This document shows, piece by piece, positions 1 to 7,568 of a DNA stretch of 64,000 nt (position 1 is its first letter; the number at the start of each line of letters is the position of its first letter). Source of the DNA: Oscillibacter sp. (lineage in GTDB: Bacteria; Bacillota; Clostridia; Oscillospirales; Oscillospiraceae); NCBI GenBank assembly GCA_022791875.1, contig JAAVZX010000024.1:186001-250000 (forward strand), in the 5' to 3' direction. Position numbers and translations under genes: made by a program. The notes under the pieces are model-generated. The model ran no database searches. It saw only the letters and a program-made list of their open reading frames with translations, and was not told where the DNA came from.

Positions 1-125
1 GCGGGGGGTGCCAGCCGGGCTTCCGGCCCTCCGGGGGTGCCAGCCGGGCTTCCGGCCCAGGGAGGCGCTGCCTCCCTGGACTCTCCGCCAGGGGGAATGT
101 TTCCCCCTGGACCCCTCCAGATCAG
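1..125 (+). repeat. Family B repeat copy B1 with duplicated head segment
   Basis: The copy holds two hairpins: arms CCAGGGAGGC/GCCTCCCTGG (57-79) and CCAGGGGGAA/TTCCCCCTGG (88-110), followed by a CCAGATCAGGG tail. Before them a 26-base GC-rich segment (4-29) recurs exactly at 33-58, a 29-base tandem period. The same extended head segment is seen in copies A8 and B5. The left edge is cut by the window. Confidence 0.75.
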
Positions 126-149
126 GGTGCTTGTTTTGGATGTCTCTGT

Positions 150-467
150 TTATGTATGGTCTGGCGCGGTGACGAGTTCGGCGTTTTTCTCGCGGTCCGC
201 CAAGTACTGCGCCAGACACCGCGCGTCCGGCGTCAGCCCTCGGTCTTCCAGAATAATCTTGGAACCCGGCAGCTGGGCCTGGACGCGGCGCAGCTCCCGC
301 ACGTCCGCCTCCATCGCCAGCGCTTCGCCCCGCAGGGGAAGCACCAGCAACAGCCCCGGAATCGTGGGCCGTCCCGCGTGGAACAGCGCCCCGCCCACGA
401 TCCAGAAAAGGGTGGTCACGCCCACCGCTGACAGGAACGCCAGCACGCCGTCTTGCAGTAAAATCAT
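150..467 (-). CDS. Small membrane protein of unknown function
   Basis: 105 residues, not recognised as a named family. One or two hydrophobic segments lie near the N-terminus (about residues 7-30, then a VLPL stretch), followed by a charged cytoplasmic tail. I chose the ATG at 467 because GAGGTG sits 8 bases upstream; a GTG at 476 overlaps that ribosome site. It lies 47 bases downstream of the XRE regulator on the same strand and may be cotranscribed with it. Confidence 0.6.
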   Translation of the reverse strand: MILLQDGVLAFLSAVGVTTLFWIVGGALFHAGRPTIPGLLLVLPLRGEALAMEADVRELRRVQAQLPGSKIILEDRGLTPDARCLAQYLADREKNAELVTAPDHT

Positions 468-514
468 AGAAATCACCTCGCAATCATCATATGCAAGGTG
501 TGTTTTTTTGCCCC

Positions 515-727
515 TTACCGCTCGTCGGACCGCCCCACCAGGTAGTCGATAGATACGCCGAAGTGGTCCGCCAGCTTCCAGGCATTGGCAAGATTAGGAT
601 AGCTTGCGCCCCGCTCGTATTTTTGGTAGTGCGCTTCTGCAATGCCAATCGCGGAGGCAACCTGCACCTGTGTTTCGCCTAGCTCTTGTCGAAGTTCACG
701 AATTCTTTCTTTTATCAATATTTCCAT
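515..727 (-). CDS. XRE-family helix-turn-helix regulator
   Basis: 70-residue single-domain DNA-binding protein. The Cro/C1-type helix-turn-helix covers residues 4-62 (IRELRQELGETQVQVASAIG, then YQKYERGASYPN and HFGVSIDYLVGR), typical of small SinR/ImmR-like repressors. Start ATG at 727 follows AAGGGGG; an upstream in-frame GTG at 748 has no better site. It is divergent from the 72-aa gene at 814, and repeated motifs between the two are probable operators, so autoregulation is likely (inference). Confidence 0.85.
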   Translation of the reverse strand: MEILIKERIRELRQELGETQVQVASAIGIAEAHYQKYERGASYPNLANAWKLADHFGVSIDYLVGRSDER

Positions 728-736
728 AGTTCCCCC

Positions 737-795
737 TTGACACGTCAAGAAGTGAGTGCTATTCTATAATTATGAACACTCCATAAAGTGAGTGC
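737..795. promoter_or_regulatory. Divergent operator region between XRE gene and 72-aa gene
   Basis: AAGTGAGTGC occurs twice in direct orientation (750-759 and 786-795, start-to-start 36 bases). CACTC and GAGTG flank the second as an imperfect inverted repeat (777-794), and CTTGAC-AC-GTCAAG (736-749) is a perfect palindrome just before the XRE start. TATAAT at 765-770 could serve as a -10 box, but the visible TTGACA at 737 is 22 bases away, too far for a standard pair. Binding by the XRE protein is inferred. Confidence 0.5.
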
Positions 796-813
796 GAAGG
801 AAGGAGAAAAGTT

Positions 814-1032
814 ATGACAGATTTCATGAAATGGTTCTACGCCCACTACATCCAGCCCGGGCTGGCAGAAATTCCAAAGGAGGACTACGCCTCGTATTTC
901 TCCTTCCTGGAAAACAATCTGGACAAAAACGGCTGGGAAGCCTACGAAAAAGTCCTGGAATTCACCGCCGCCCACGCCTTTGCCCTGGGCGTCCGCGTCG
1001 GGCAGGGCTTCGCCAGGGATTTCAGCGCGTAA
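814..1032 (+). CDS. Small hypothetical protein (72 aa)
   Basis: 72 residues, rich in aromatic residues (FMKWFYAHYIQPG), predicted soluble and helical, with no recognised motif. It has a good ribosome site (GGAAGGAG, 7 bases from ATG). It is divergent from the XRE regulator and shares its operator region, so it is probably the regulator's target. Its 3' end overlaps the convergent ybeY by 11 bases. The function is unknown. Confidence 0.65.
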   Translation: MTDFMKWFYAHYIQPGLAEIPKEDYASYFSFLENNLDKNGWEAYEKVLEFTAAHAFALGVRVGQGFARDFSA

Positions 1033-1510
1033 TCCCCAGCTCCCCCAGAATTTTTTCCTCCCGCTCCCGCATCTGCGCCTTCATCGGCCCCTCGTCCACG
1101 TGGTCGTAGCCCAGCAGGTGCAGAAGCGAATGCGTCACCAGATACCCCAGTTCCCGTCGGTTGGAGTGCCCGTACTCCTTCGCCTGCGCCGCCGCGTGCT
1201 CCATGGAGATCATGATGTCCCCCAGGGGCACCAGCCCCGTGCCGGGGTCCGCGTCCTCCGGGTCGGGCAGCTCGCCCGGCTGGAGATCGAAGGCGGGGAA
1301 GCTCAGCACGTCAGTGGACTTGTCCACCTGCCGCGCCTCCCGGTTCAGCGCCTGGATTTCCGCGTCGCCGGTGATCAGCACGTCCACCTCACAGGGGAAG
1401 TCAACCCCCTGCAACCCAAGGGCTGTACGGATCACCTTGCGGATAAAGGCCCGCTGGCTGTCGTTCACGCCGGGGACGTTTGCGGTGATGGGAATGTAGT
1501 GCCGTTTCAT
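1022..1510 (-). CDS. ybeY: Endoribonuclease YbeY (rRNA maturation)
   Basis: 162 residues, the usual length. The zinc-binding motif HSLLHLLGYDH (residues 127-137, three His) is complete, and GDIMIS precedes it (97-102). YbeY is a single-strand endoribonuclease in 16S rRNA 3' maturation and 70S quality control. The gene overlaps the 3' end of phoH by 4 bases (start ATG at 1510), a conserved Firmicute arrangement that implies translational coupling. Confidence 0.95.
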   Translation of the reverse strand: MKRHYIPITANVPGVNDSQRAFIRKVIRTALGLQGVDFPCEVDVLITGDAEIQALNREARQVDKSTDVLSFPAFDLQPGELPDPEDADPGTGLVPLGDIMISMEHAAAQAKEYGHSNRRELGYLVTHSLLHLLGYDHVDEGPMKAQMREREEKILGELGITR

Positions 1511-2490
1511 TTCCGTTTCCCCCTGTCCTTGTCCTTATCGCGGCGTTTTTCGTAGTCCTCGTAGGCTTGCACGATCCGCTGGACCATGACATGGCGCACC
1601 ACGTCCGCGTTGGTCAGCTCGCAGATGCCGATCCCCTCCACGTTCCGCAGGACGCGCATTGCCTCCCGAAGTCCGGAGGTTTTGCCGTCGGGGAGGTCGA
1701 TCTGGGTAGCGTCGCCGGTGATCACGATTTTGGACCCGAAGCCCAGCCGCGTCAAAAACATTTTCATCTGTTCCCGGCTGGTATTCTGCGCCTCGTCCAA
1801 AATGATGAAGCTGTCGTCCAGCGTCCGCCCCCGCATATAGGCCAGAGGCGCGACTTCGATGTTCCCGCGCTCCAGGTATTTCTGGTAAGTCTCCGCCCCC
1901 AGCATATCAAAGAGGGCGTCGTACAGAGGCCGCAGGTAAGGGTCGACCTTAGACTGCAAGTCCCCAGGCAAAAACCCCAGCCGTTCCCCCGCCTCCACAG
2001 CAGGCCGCGTCAAAATAATCCGGTTAACCTGCTTGTCCCGGAACGCCATAACCGCCGCGGCGACGGCCAGATACGTCTTCCCGGTCCCCGCAGGCCCCAC
2101 GCCGATGGTAACGGTATTTTTGAGCACAGAAGCGATATAATCCTTCTGCCCCACCGTCTTCGGCTTAATCGGCCGCCCCTTCGCAGAGATACACAGCACA
2201 TCCCCCGTCAGCTCCGCGATTTTCTCTTCCTTCCCGGCCCGCACCATGTTAATAACGTACCGGACATTCTGCTCCCCGATAGCCTCCCCGCGGCTGGAGA
2301 GCGTCAAAAGTGCCTGAATCGCCTTACACCCCAGCGAAACTGCCTCCGCGTCCCCCTCAACCCGCAGCTCCCCCTCCCGGTTCACCACAGCAATGCCGAA
2401 CTCCTGCTCCAAAAGCCTGATATTCTCATCAAAAGACCCAAAAATATTGATAGCCTGCTCCAACCGTTCAATACTGATACGCTGTTCCAA
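1507..2490 (-). CDS. phoH: PhoH-family ATPase
   Basis: 327 residues. An N-terminal KH-like region (about 1-90) is followed by the PhoH P-loop domain: Walker A GPAGTGKT (132-139) and Walker B FIILDEAQN (228-236). PhoH/YbeZ proteins are ATP-binding partners of YbeY in RNA metabolism. The start is a TTG at 2490 with AAAGGAG upstream; no ATG lies near it. A family A repeat begins 36 bases upstream of the start, between this gene and yqfD. Confidence 0.93.
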   Translation of the reverse strand: MEQRISIERLEQAINIFGSFDENIRLLEQEFGIAVVNREGELRVEGDAEAVSLGCKAIQALLTLSSRGEAIGEQNVRYVINMVRAGKEEKIAELTGDVLCISAKGRPIKPKTVGQKDYIASVLKNTVTIGVGPAGTGKTYLAVAAAVMAFRDKQVNRIILTRPAVEAGERLGFLPGDLQSKVDPYLRPLYDALFDMLGAETYQKYLERGNIEVAPLAYMRGRTLDDSFIILDEAQNTSREQMKMFLTRLGFGSKIVITGDATQIDLPDGKTSGLREAMRVLRNVEGIGICELTNADVVRHVMVQRIVQAYEDYEKRRDKDKDRGKRK

Positions 2491-2525
2491 TGTCGCAACT
2501 CCTTTGTATAAATGTAGTGCGCCCC

Positions 2526-2668
2526 TACGGGGGGCCTCCGGCGGGTCACTTTTTCTCGAGAGAAAAAGTAACCAAAAAGAGCTTTAATACCGCTCTATGC
2601 TCTGGTGGGCGTTATAGCCTGTCACACGGTAACGGGGGCGTGTGGGTGCGGAACCTTTCAGGTCCCGC
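2526..2668 (+). repeat. Family A repeat copy A1
   Basis: Head GGGGGGCCTCCGGCGG, first palindrome with arms CTTTTTCTC/GAGAGAAAAAG, linker ending in GTCACACGGTAACG (2621-2634), then a degenerate terminal hairpin GCGGAACCT/AGGTCCCGC (2648-2668). Together with B2 it fills the 343-base gap between phoH and yqfD. Confidence 0.8.
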
Positions 2669-2728
2669 AGGGGTTATTGTCTGCAAAATGGGCCTGGCCA
2701 TGACAGAGGCAGGCCGTTCGGAAAAGGG

Positions 2729-2826
2729 TGATCTGCCAGGGTCCAGGGAGGCGCGTGCCTCCCTGGTGGGGTCCAGGGGCAAAGCCCCTGGCCGCCGGAG
2801 GCCCCCCGTCCCTCGTCCCCCGTAGG
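2729..2826 (-). repeat. Family B repeat copy B2
   Basis: Reverse orientation: GATCTGCCAGGGT tail, hairpin CCAGGGAGGC/GCCTCCCTGG (2743-2766), hairpin CCAGGGG/CCCCTGG (2773-2791), then the complemented head. It abuts the yqfD stop codon. Confidence 0.8.
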
Positions 2827-2833
2827 CAGGCAC

Positions 2834-4015
2834 CTACTCGGTATAGATAGGCACCTTCTCCCCAATCTCCTCCTCGCACTCCGCCGACAACGTCACAATC
2901 AACACGTCCCCCTTCTGGCGGGAGGAACACAGCGTCGTGCGCACCGTGCCATACGGATCGACCATCTCATGAAGCTGGGCGGTCAGAATAGCCTCGGCCT
3001 GCGCCTCGGCTTCCGCGGGGTCGCGGGCGGCGGGGACTGTCTCGTAAAAACGCCATGTCTCCGTCACCACCGTCAGCGGCAGGGGGACCCCCAGGATGCT
3101 GCATGGGGTTCTTTTGACTATTTTATCATATTCTGTATCCGTAATGCTACTGTTTGTGAAGAATTTTATTCGCCGACCTCCAATAATCAGGGACACCCCC
3201 GTTTTTTCCTCCCCCGTGTAGCTCTTCTGCGCCGCCGTCAGGGGCACGGAGGTCCTCAGCGTGTACCACGTGCGGGCCGTCACGGTCCCCAGGCCCCCCA
3301 GGACCCGCGCCCCCACCGTCTCCGTGTCCTCCACGCCGGAGATCAGAAGCTGGCCCTCGGTCACGGAGGTCCCCGGCAGGACGCAGGCCGTGCCGCCTAT
3401 GGCCTGGAGGCGCAGGACCAGCCCCGGACGGCGGGCCACAAGATTGGACGGCACCCGTTTGTCAATCAGCTCCGGCGGCAGAATCCGCTCCCGGACCTCC
3501 ACGCTGGCACGGCACCCGGATACGTTCACGCTGATCCAGCTCAGCTCCGGGAGGTCCAGCAGCACGTGGTTCCGCAGGGCTTCCCCGTCCAGGCTGAGGC
3601 CGAAGGTCCCCAGGCCCACGCCGTTCTTGTCCAAGGCGCGGAGGATGCGCTCAGTGGGGACGGTTTCGTTGCCCACCACGGTGAAATCCCAGATGTAGAA
3701 GGACCCCAGGAACAGGCACAGCGCGCAGGCCATCAGGCCCAGCACCAGGGCCTGACGGTGCTTGAAGCGCAGGAGGAAGTAGGGCACGCCCTCCAGGCCC
3801 ACCAGGGAGAAATTGCAGTCCAGGTGCGCGGCGGCTTTCTGGAGGCGCTTCCAGTCCTGGCGGGAGAGGCGGCAGGTGTAGGCCGTAGGGGACTCCCATT
3901 TCAGGTCCCAGAAGGACAGATCCTGCGCCCCGCACAGGTTCAGAACCCGTTCCGGAAAGGCGCACTCCACCCGCACCCGGACCTGCCCCCGGAACAGGTT
4001 GATCAGACTAGCCAT
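2834..4015 (-). CDS. yqfD: Sporulation protein YqfD
   Basis: 393 residues, the family length. It has an N-terminal soluble region, one transmembrane segment (about 88-109, LVLGLMACALCLFLGSFYIW), then an extracytoplasmic domain. YqfD is a conserved sporulation protein expressed in the mother cell in Bacillus; its biochemical role is unresolved. The start overlaps the yqfC stop by 8 bases, so the two are coupled. The yqfC-yqfD-phoH-ybeY order is a Firmicute hallmark, although here two repeats separate yqfD and phoH. Confidence 0.9.
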   Translation of the reverse strand: MASLINLFRGQVRVRVECAFPERVLNLCGAQDLSFWDLKWESPTAYTCRLSRQDWKRLQKAAAHLDCNFSLVGLEGVPYFLLRFKHRQALVLGLMACALCLFLGSFYIWDFTVVGNETVPTERILRALDKNGVGLGTFGLSLDGEALRNHVLLDLPELSWISVNVSGCRASVEVRERILPPELIDKRVPSNLVARRPGLVLRLQAIGGTACVLPGTSVTEGQLLISGVEDTETVGARVLGGLGTVTARTWYTLRTSVPLTAAQKSYTGEEKTGVSLIIGGRRIKFFTNSSITDTEYDKIVKRTPCSILGVPLPLTVVTETWRFYETVPAARDPAEAEAQAEAILTAQLHEMVDPYGTVRTTLCSSRQKGDVLIVTLSAECEEEIGEKVPIYTE

Positions 4016-4310
4016 TCTCCGCTCCCACCCATTCCACGGCGTCGATCCGCCCCCCGATGCGCAGTTCTTCCGCCGTCATGGCCAGGAGGGTCAGGCGGTC
4101 GCCCCGGACCCGGAGGACCCCGGCGGCGGTGTTGGCGTCGATCTGCTTGTCGCTGTAAGCCAGGAGGCCGGTGTGGTGTTCCAGGTAGAGCTGGCGTCCG
4201 CCCACCATCTCCAGGCGGGGCAGGCCCGCCACGATGTCGGCGGGCAGGTCGAACAGCTCTGCCAGGGACCCCAGGACGCCCCCCTCGCGGTCTTTTCGGT
4301 TTCGTTCCAT
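4008..4310 (-). CDS. yqfC: Sporulation protein YqfC
   Basis: 100 residues, YqfC/YabP family: a small soluble protein with the patterns LFDLPADIVAGLPRLEMVGGR and LYLEHHTGLLAYSD typical of the family. It is first in the yqfC-yqfD unit. In Bacillus yqfC is under sigma-E control; the region upstream here (4311-4400) contains a CATATA element that could be a sigma-E -10 box, but the -35 is unclear. The gene is divergent from ylbJ. Confidence 0.9.
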   Translation of the reverse strand: MERNRKDREGGVLGSLAELFDLPADIVAGLPRLEMVGGRQLYLEHHTGLLAYSDKQIDANTAAGVLRVRGDRLTLLAMTAEELRIGGRIDAVEWVGAENG

Positions 4311-4365
4311 CGTGCTTCACCTCAAACAAGCTATATGCGGCGGCCCCGGAAAGTTTGCCTGTCCC

Positions 4366-4395
4366 GTCATGGAAGCCCCGGACGGCGCATAGGAT
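4366..4395 (+). promoter_or_regulatory. Possible sigma-E-type promoter for ylbJ
   Basis: GTCATGG (4366-4372), 15 bases, CATAGGAT (4388-4395): this resembles the sporulation sigma-E pattern and ends 17 bases before the ylbJ ATG. It is suggested only by spacing, partial consensus and the sporulation context. Confidence 0.35.
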
Positions 4396-4412
4396 TTTCC
4401 GGGTGATGCGGA

Positions 4413-5330
4413 ATGAAAAGACGCTGGCGGGCGGATGCGTGCCTGATTTTATGCGGGGTGCTGGTGTGGTTCCTGGCGGACGCGGAGCGCGTTCGGCGTG
4501 CAGCGGCGGAGGCTTTGGCGCTGTGCGGCGGGGCGGTGATCCCGGCGCTGTTTCCGTTTATGGCGGTGTCGGCGCTGCTGGTGGCTCTGGGCTTCGGGGA
4601 GTGGCTGTCGCCATATCTGGCGGGGCTGATGGCGCTGTTCCGCCAGCCAGGTCCAGCGGGCTCGGCGCTGCTGCTGGGCCTGGTGGGCGGCTACCCCGTG
4701 GGGGCCAGGACGGCGACGGAGCTATATCAGAAGGGCTTGCTGACCGCCGACGAGGCGGAGCGCCTTTTGGGCTTTTGCAACAATTCCAACCCGGTTTTTT
4801 TGGTAAGTGTGCTGGGGTCCGGCGTATTTGGAGATGTACGGATCGGGGTCTGGCTATGGCTGATCCACGTACTGGCGGCGCTGCTGACGGGTCTGTTTTT
4901 CCGCGGGCCGAAGGCCCCAACACGGCGGCGCAAGCCGTTTTCTGCGCCCATGGTCCGGGAGATGCCGCCGTTTCAGACAGCCTTTGTAGACGCGGTACGC
5001 GGAGCCTGCGGGACGATGCTGTCCGTATGCGGCTTTGTGGTGCTGTTCTACGTGCTGGCGCGTCCGCTGGCGGCGCTGGGCGGCACAGCGGGCGCGGCGC
5101 TGGTAGGCTGCATGGAGCTGTTCTCCGTGACGCCTCTGCTGACGGCTGACCGGATAGGCTTCATCCTGGCGGCAGGCTGCGCAGGCTGGGGCGGACTGTC
5201 GATCCAGTGCCAATCGGCGGCGGTACTGGACGGCAGCGGCCTGCGGGTAAGGAACTGCGTTTTCGGAAAGCTGCTGCACGGGGGGATATCCGTCGTTTTG
5301 GCGGCGGGAGTGTGTGCAAGACTGTTTTAA
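4413..5330 (+). CDS. ylbJ: YlbJ-like sporulation integral membrane protein
   Basis: 305 residues with about eight hydrophobic segments. Nucleoside-recognition/Gate-type motifs GGYPVGA (residues about 92-98) and FCNNSNP (about 121-127) are those of YlbJ proteins, which are needed for spore cortex formation in Bacillus. It is shorter than Bacillus YlbJ (about 400 residues), so part of the family fold is missing or compact. It is divergent from yqfCD, consistent with sporulation. A family A repeat starts directly at its stop codon. Confidence 0.75.
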   Translation: MKRRWRADACLILCGVLVWFLADAERVRRAAAEALALCGGAVIPALFPFMAVSALLVALGFGEWLSPYLAGLMALFRQPGPAGSALLLGLVGGYPVGARTATELYQKGLLTADEAERLLGFCNNSNPVFLVSVLGSGVFGDVRIGVWLWLIHVLAALLTGLFFRGPKAPTRRRKPFSAPMVREMPPFQTAFVDAVRGACGTMLSVCGFVVLFYVLARPLAALGGTAGAALVGCMELFSVTPLLTADRIGFILAAGCAGWGGLSIQCQSAAVLDGSGLRVRNCVFGKLLHGGISVVLAAGVCARLF

Positions 5331-5486
5331 CGGGGGGCCTCCGGCGGCTTACTTTTCTTGAAAGAAAAGTAAGCAAAAGAACTTTTTAACTCGACGCGAA
5401 TCTGGTGGTTGATGGGGGCTTTCTGCGCCGGAACCACGTGCCTGCGTGTGGGGCATACTTTTTCGGTATGCCCCACAATTTTCTTT
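5331..5486 (+). repeat. Family A repeat copy A2 (subtype II), left half of a tail-to-tail pair
   Basis: The head begins at the base after the ylbJ stop. The first palindrome has arms CTTACTTTTCTT/AAGAAAAGTAAG-like, the linker carries AACTCGACGCGAATCTGGTGG-type sequence, and the terminal hairpin is GTGGGGCATAC/GTATGCCCCAC (5448-5476) followed by a T-rich run, so it should act as an intrinsic terminator. Confidence 0.85.
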
Positions 5487-5494
5487 TTAGGGCG

Positions 5495-5668
5495 TAAAAA
5501 AATCTGTGGTCCTTACCTCGAAACGAGGTAAGGACCACCTCGCACCCGTCGCGTTACGGTGCGGAAAGCCTGCGCGCCCACCAGATTCGCGTCGAGTTAA
5601 AGCTCTTTTTGGTTACTTTTTCTCTCGAGAAAAAGTGACCCGCCGGAGGCCCCCCGTAGGCATGGCAC
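5495..5668 (-). repeat. Family A repeat copy A3 (subtype I), right half of the pair
   Basis: Terminal hairpin GTGGTCCTTACCTCG/CGAGGTAAGGACCAC (5506-5538) with seven A's on its outer side (a T-run on the minus strand). The linker, first palindrome with CTCGAG core and head end at 5668. With A2 it fills the 402-base gap before the response regulator. Confidence 0.85.
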
Positions 5669-5732
5669 CTTCGACGTTGACATTTTCCGGGTATGTATGG
5701 TATTCTTTCCACAATGTAAGGAGGGGTGCAGG

Positions 5733-6419
5733 GTGTATCGGATTTTCGTTGTGGAGGATGATGGTGTGATTGCGGGGGTGGTCAGGAGGCATTTGGAGAG
5801 TTGGGGGTATGAGGTGGCTTGTGCGGGGGATTTCAGGGATGTTTTGGGGGAGTTTGTGGCGTTTGAGCCGGAGTTGGTGGTGTTGGATATCTCGCTGCCG
5901 TTTTTTAATGGGTATCATTGGTGTCAGGAAATTCGGAGGGTGTCTAAGGTGCCGATTCTGTTTTTGACTTCGGCGGCGGATAATGTGAACGTCGTTATGG
6001 CGATGCAGATGGGCGGGGACGACCTTTTGGCGAAGCCGTTTGATTTGCAGGTGCTGTCTGCTAAGGTGCAGGCGATGCTGCGGAGGGCCTATGATTTTGG
6101 GCCTGCGGCGTCGCTGATCCGGTGCGGGGAGGCGGTGCTGAATCTGTCTGACGGGTCCTTGAGCGTGGGGGGGAAGCGGGTGGAGCTGACCAAAAATGAA
6201 TTGAAGCTGCTTCAATTGCTTTTGGAACACAAGGGGCAGACGGTTACGCGGGACGCTATGATGACGGCGCTTTGGGAGTCGGACAGCTTTGTGGACGAAA
6301 ATACTCTGTCGGTGAACGTGAACCGGCTGCGGCGGAAACTGGAGGCGGCGGGGCTGTCTGACTTTATACGGACCCGGAAGGGGGAGGGCTACCTGATCCC
6401 TGACGGCGGGACGCAGTGA
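5733..6419 (+). CDS. OmpR/PhoB-type response regulator (BceR-like)
   Basis: About 228 residues. Receiver domain 1-115 with acidic pocket EDD (8-10) and phosphoacceptor Asp52 in VVLDIS; C-terminal winged helix (about 130-225) with ELTKNELKLLQLLLEHKGQ and VNRLRRKLE. The GTG at 5733 is preferred because AAGGAGGGG lies 6 bases upstream. It is followed 12 bases later by a BceS-like kinase; such pairs usually sense peptide antibiotics and switch on an ABC exporter. No exporter follows here. Codon use (many GGG and T-ending codons) differs from most neighbours. Confidence 0.88.
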   Translation: MYRIFVVEDDGVIAGVVRRHLESWGYEVACAGDFRDVLGEFVAFEPELVVLDISLPFFNGYHWCQEIRRVSKVPILFLTSAADNVNVVMAMQMGGDDLLAKPFDLQVLSAKVQAMLRRAYDFGPAASLIRCGEAVLNLSDGSLSVGGKRVELTKNELKLLQLLLEHKGQTVTRDAMMTALWESDSFVDENTLSVNVNRLRRKLEAAGLSDFIRTRKGEGYLIPDGGTQ

Positions 6420-6431
6420 GGGGGCGGGAAG

Positions 6432-7402
6432 ATGCTTCGGGCTTACCTTTTGCGGCAATGGAAGCTGGTGGTTCTGGTGGCGGGGTTCGCGGTATTGAAC
6501 TGGGGTGTGTTCTGGCTGTACCGTTTGCCTGGGGAACCGCTTCTTTACGCTTGGGCGCTGTGTCTGGCGCTGGGGCTGGTGATGTTCGCGGTTGGGTATT
6601 TCCGGTTTGTTCAGAGACACCGGGAGCTGGAGTGGCTTCTGCGGAAGGCCGGGGAGAACGCGCTTCCTCTGCCGCCTGCCAGGGGGCTGCTGGAGCGGGA
6701 TTATCAGGCATTGCTGCAAGCTGTGTGTGGGAGCCGGGCGGCGCTGTCTGTGGAGAACAACAGCCGTTTGCAGGATATGACGGACTACTATACCCTTTGG
6801 GCGCACCAAATCAAGACGCCGATTGCGGCGATGCACCTGCTGTTGCAGGAGACGCCGTGTCCGGAGATGGAGGCGGAGCTGCTGAAAATTGAGCAGTACG
6901 TGGAAATGGTGCTGGGGTATCTGCGGCTGGGGAGTGCGTCTACGGATTATGTGTTCCGTGAGCGGGAACTGGACCCGCTTTTGAGGCAGGCAGTGCGGAA
7001 ATATGCGCGGCTGTTTATTCTGAAGAAAATCTCGCTGGATCTGCGGGAGACGGGGCGGACGGTGCTGACGGATGAGAAGTGGCTGTCGTTTGTGATTGAG
7101 CAATTGTTGAGCAACGCGCTGAAATATACGCCGGAGGGCGGATTCGTATCTATGGGGATGGGGAAACGCTTGTGATTGCGGATAACGGGATTGGGATTCA
7201 GGAGGAGGATTTGCCGCGGGTGTTTGAGAAGGGATTTACGGGGTTTAATGGGCGTGAGAACCGGAAGTCGACGGGGATTGGGCTGTATCTGTGCCGGGAG
7301 GTGTTGGATCGGCTGAACCATGGGATTTCGATCGCGTCGAGGCCGGGGCAGGGAACGCTGGTGCGTCTGGATTTGGGGCGGAGGCCGCGTGTCATAGAAT
7401 AA
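6432..7402 (+). pseudogene. BceS-like sensor histidine kinase, frameshifted
   Basis: The first frame encodes two N-terminal transmembrane segments with a very short loop (about residues 12-57), the intramembrane-sensing layout, then the DHp motif HQIKTP with His125 and the N box (LLSNALKYTPEGG). That frame then runs to a stop at 7175. The ATP-binding remainder (VIADNGIGIQEEDLPRVFEKGF, then STGIGLYLCREVLDRL) continues to 7402 in another frame. Both parts join sensibly if one base is missing at about 7139-7142, giving ...YTPEGG-IRIYGDGETLVIADNG. Either the kinase is truncated before its G boxes, or this is a sequencing error. It sits 12 bases after its response regulator. Confidence 0.85.
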
Positions 7403-7567
7403 TGTGTGGGACCTTCTATTACCATAGAAGGTCCCACTTGCACTTACTGCGTTACCGTGTGACAAGCCTTAACGCCCACCAGAGCATAGAGCGGCATTAA
7501 AGCTCTTTTTGGTTACTTTTTCTCTCGAGAAAAAGTGACCCGCCGGAGGCCCCCCGTAGGCATGGCA
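7403..7567 (-). repeat. Family A repeat copy A4
   Basis: Terminal hairpin GTGGGACCTTCTAT/ATAGAAGGTCCCAC (7406-7437), linker with GTTACCGTGTGAC, first palindrome with CTCGAG core, and the complemented head next to the stop of the minus-strand 3-hydroxyacyl-CoA dehydrogenase. It lies downstream of that gene in its sense orientation and could terminate it. Confidence 0.85.
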
Positions 7568-7568
7568 C

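Noticed and set aside
737-770. Standard sigma-A promoter TTGACA...TATAAT for the 72-aa gene
   Set aside because: The spacer is 22 bases, too long for a normal promoter; only the -10-like box is noted.
2612-2833. Recurrent small open frames with GTGGLRRP...REARASLDPGRS peptides in repeat copies
   Set aside because: They arise from the family B sequence itself. Frames are not kept open across copies and lack start sites, so I treat them as non-coding.
2969-5149. 726-residue plus-strand frame across yqfD, yqfC and ylbJ
   Set aside because: It overlaps three well-supported genes in other frames and shows only Gly/Arg/Pro-rich composition.
5331-5668. Insertion sequence or MITE with terminal inverted repeats at the paired A elements
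   Set aside because: The heads at both ends do give an inverted arrangement, but no transposase, target duplication or transposon-type ends could be shown. It is kept as a repeat pair, with mobility only inferred.
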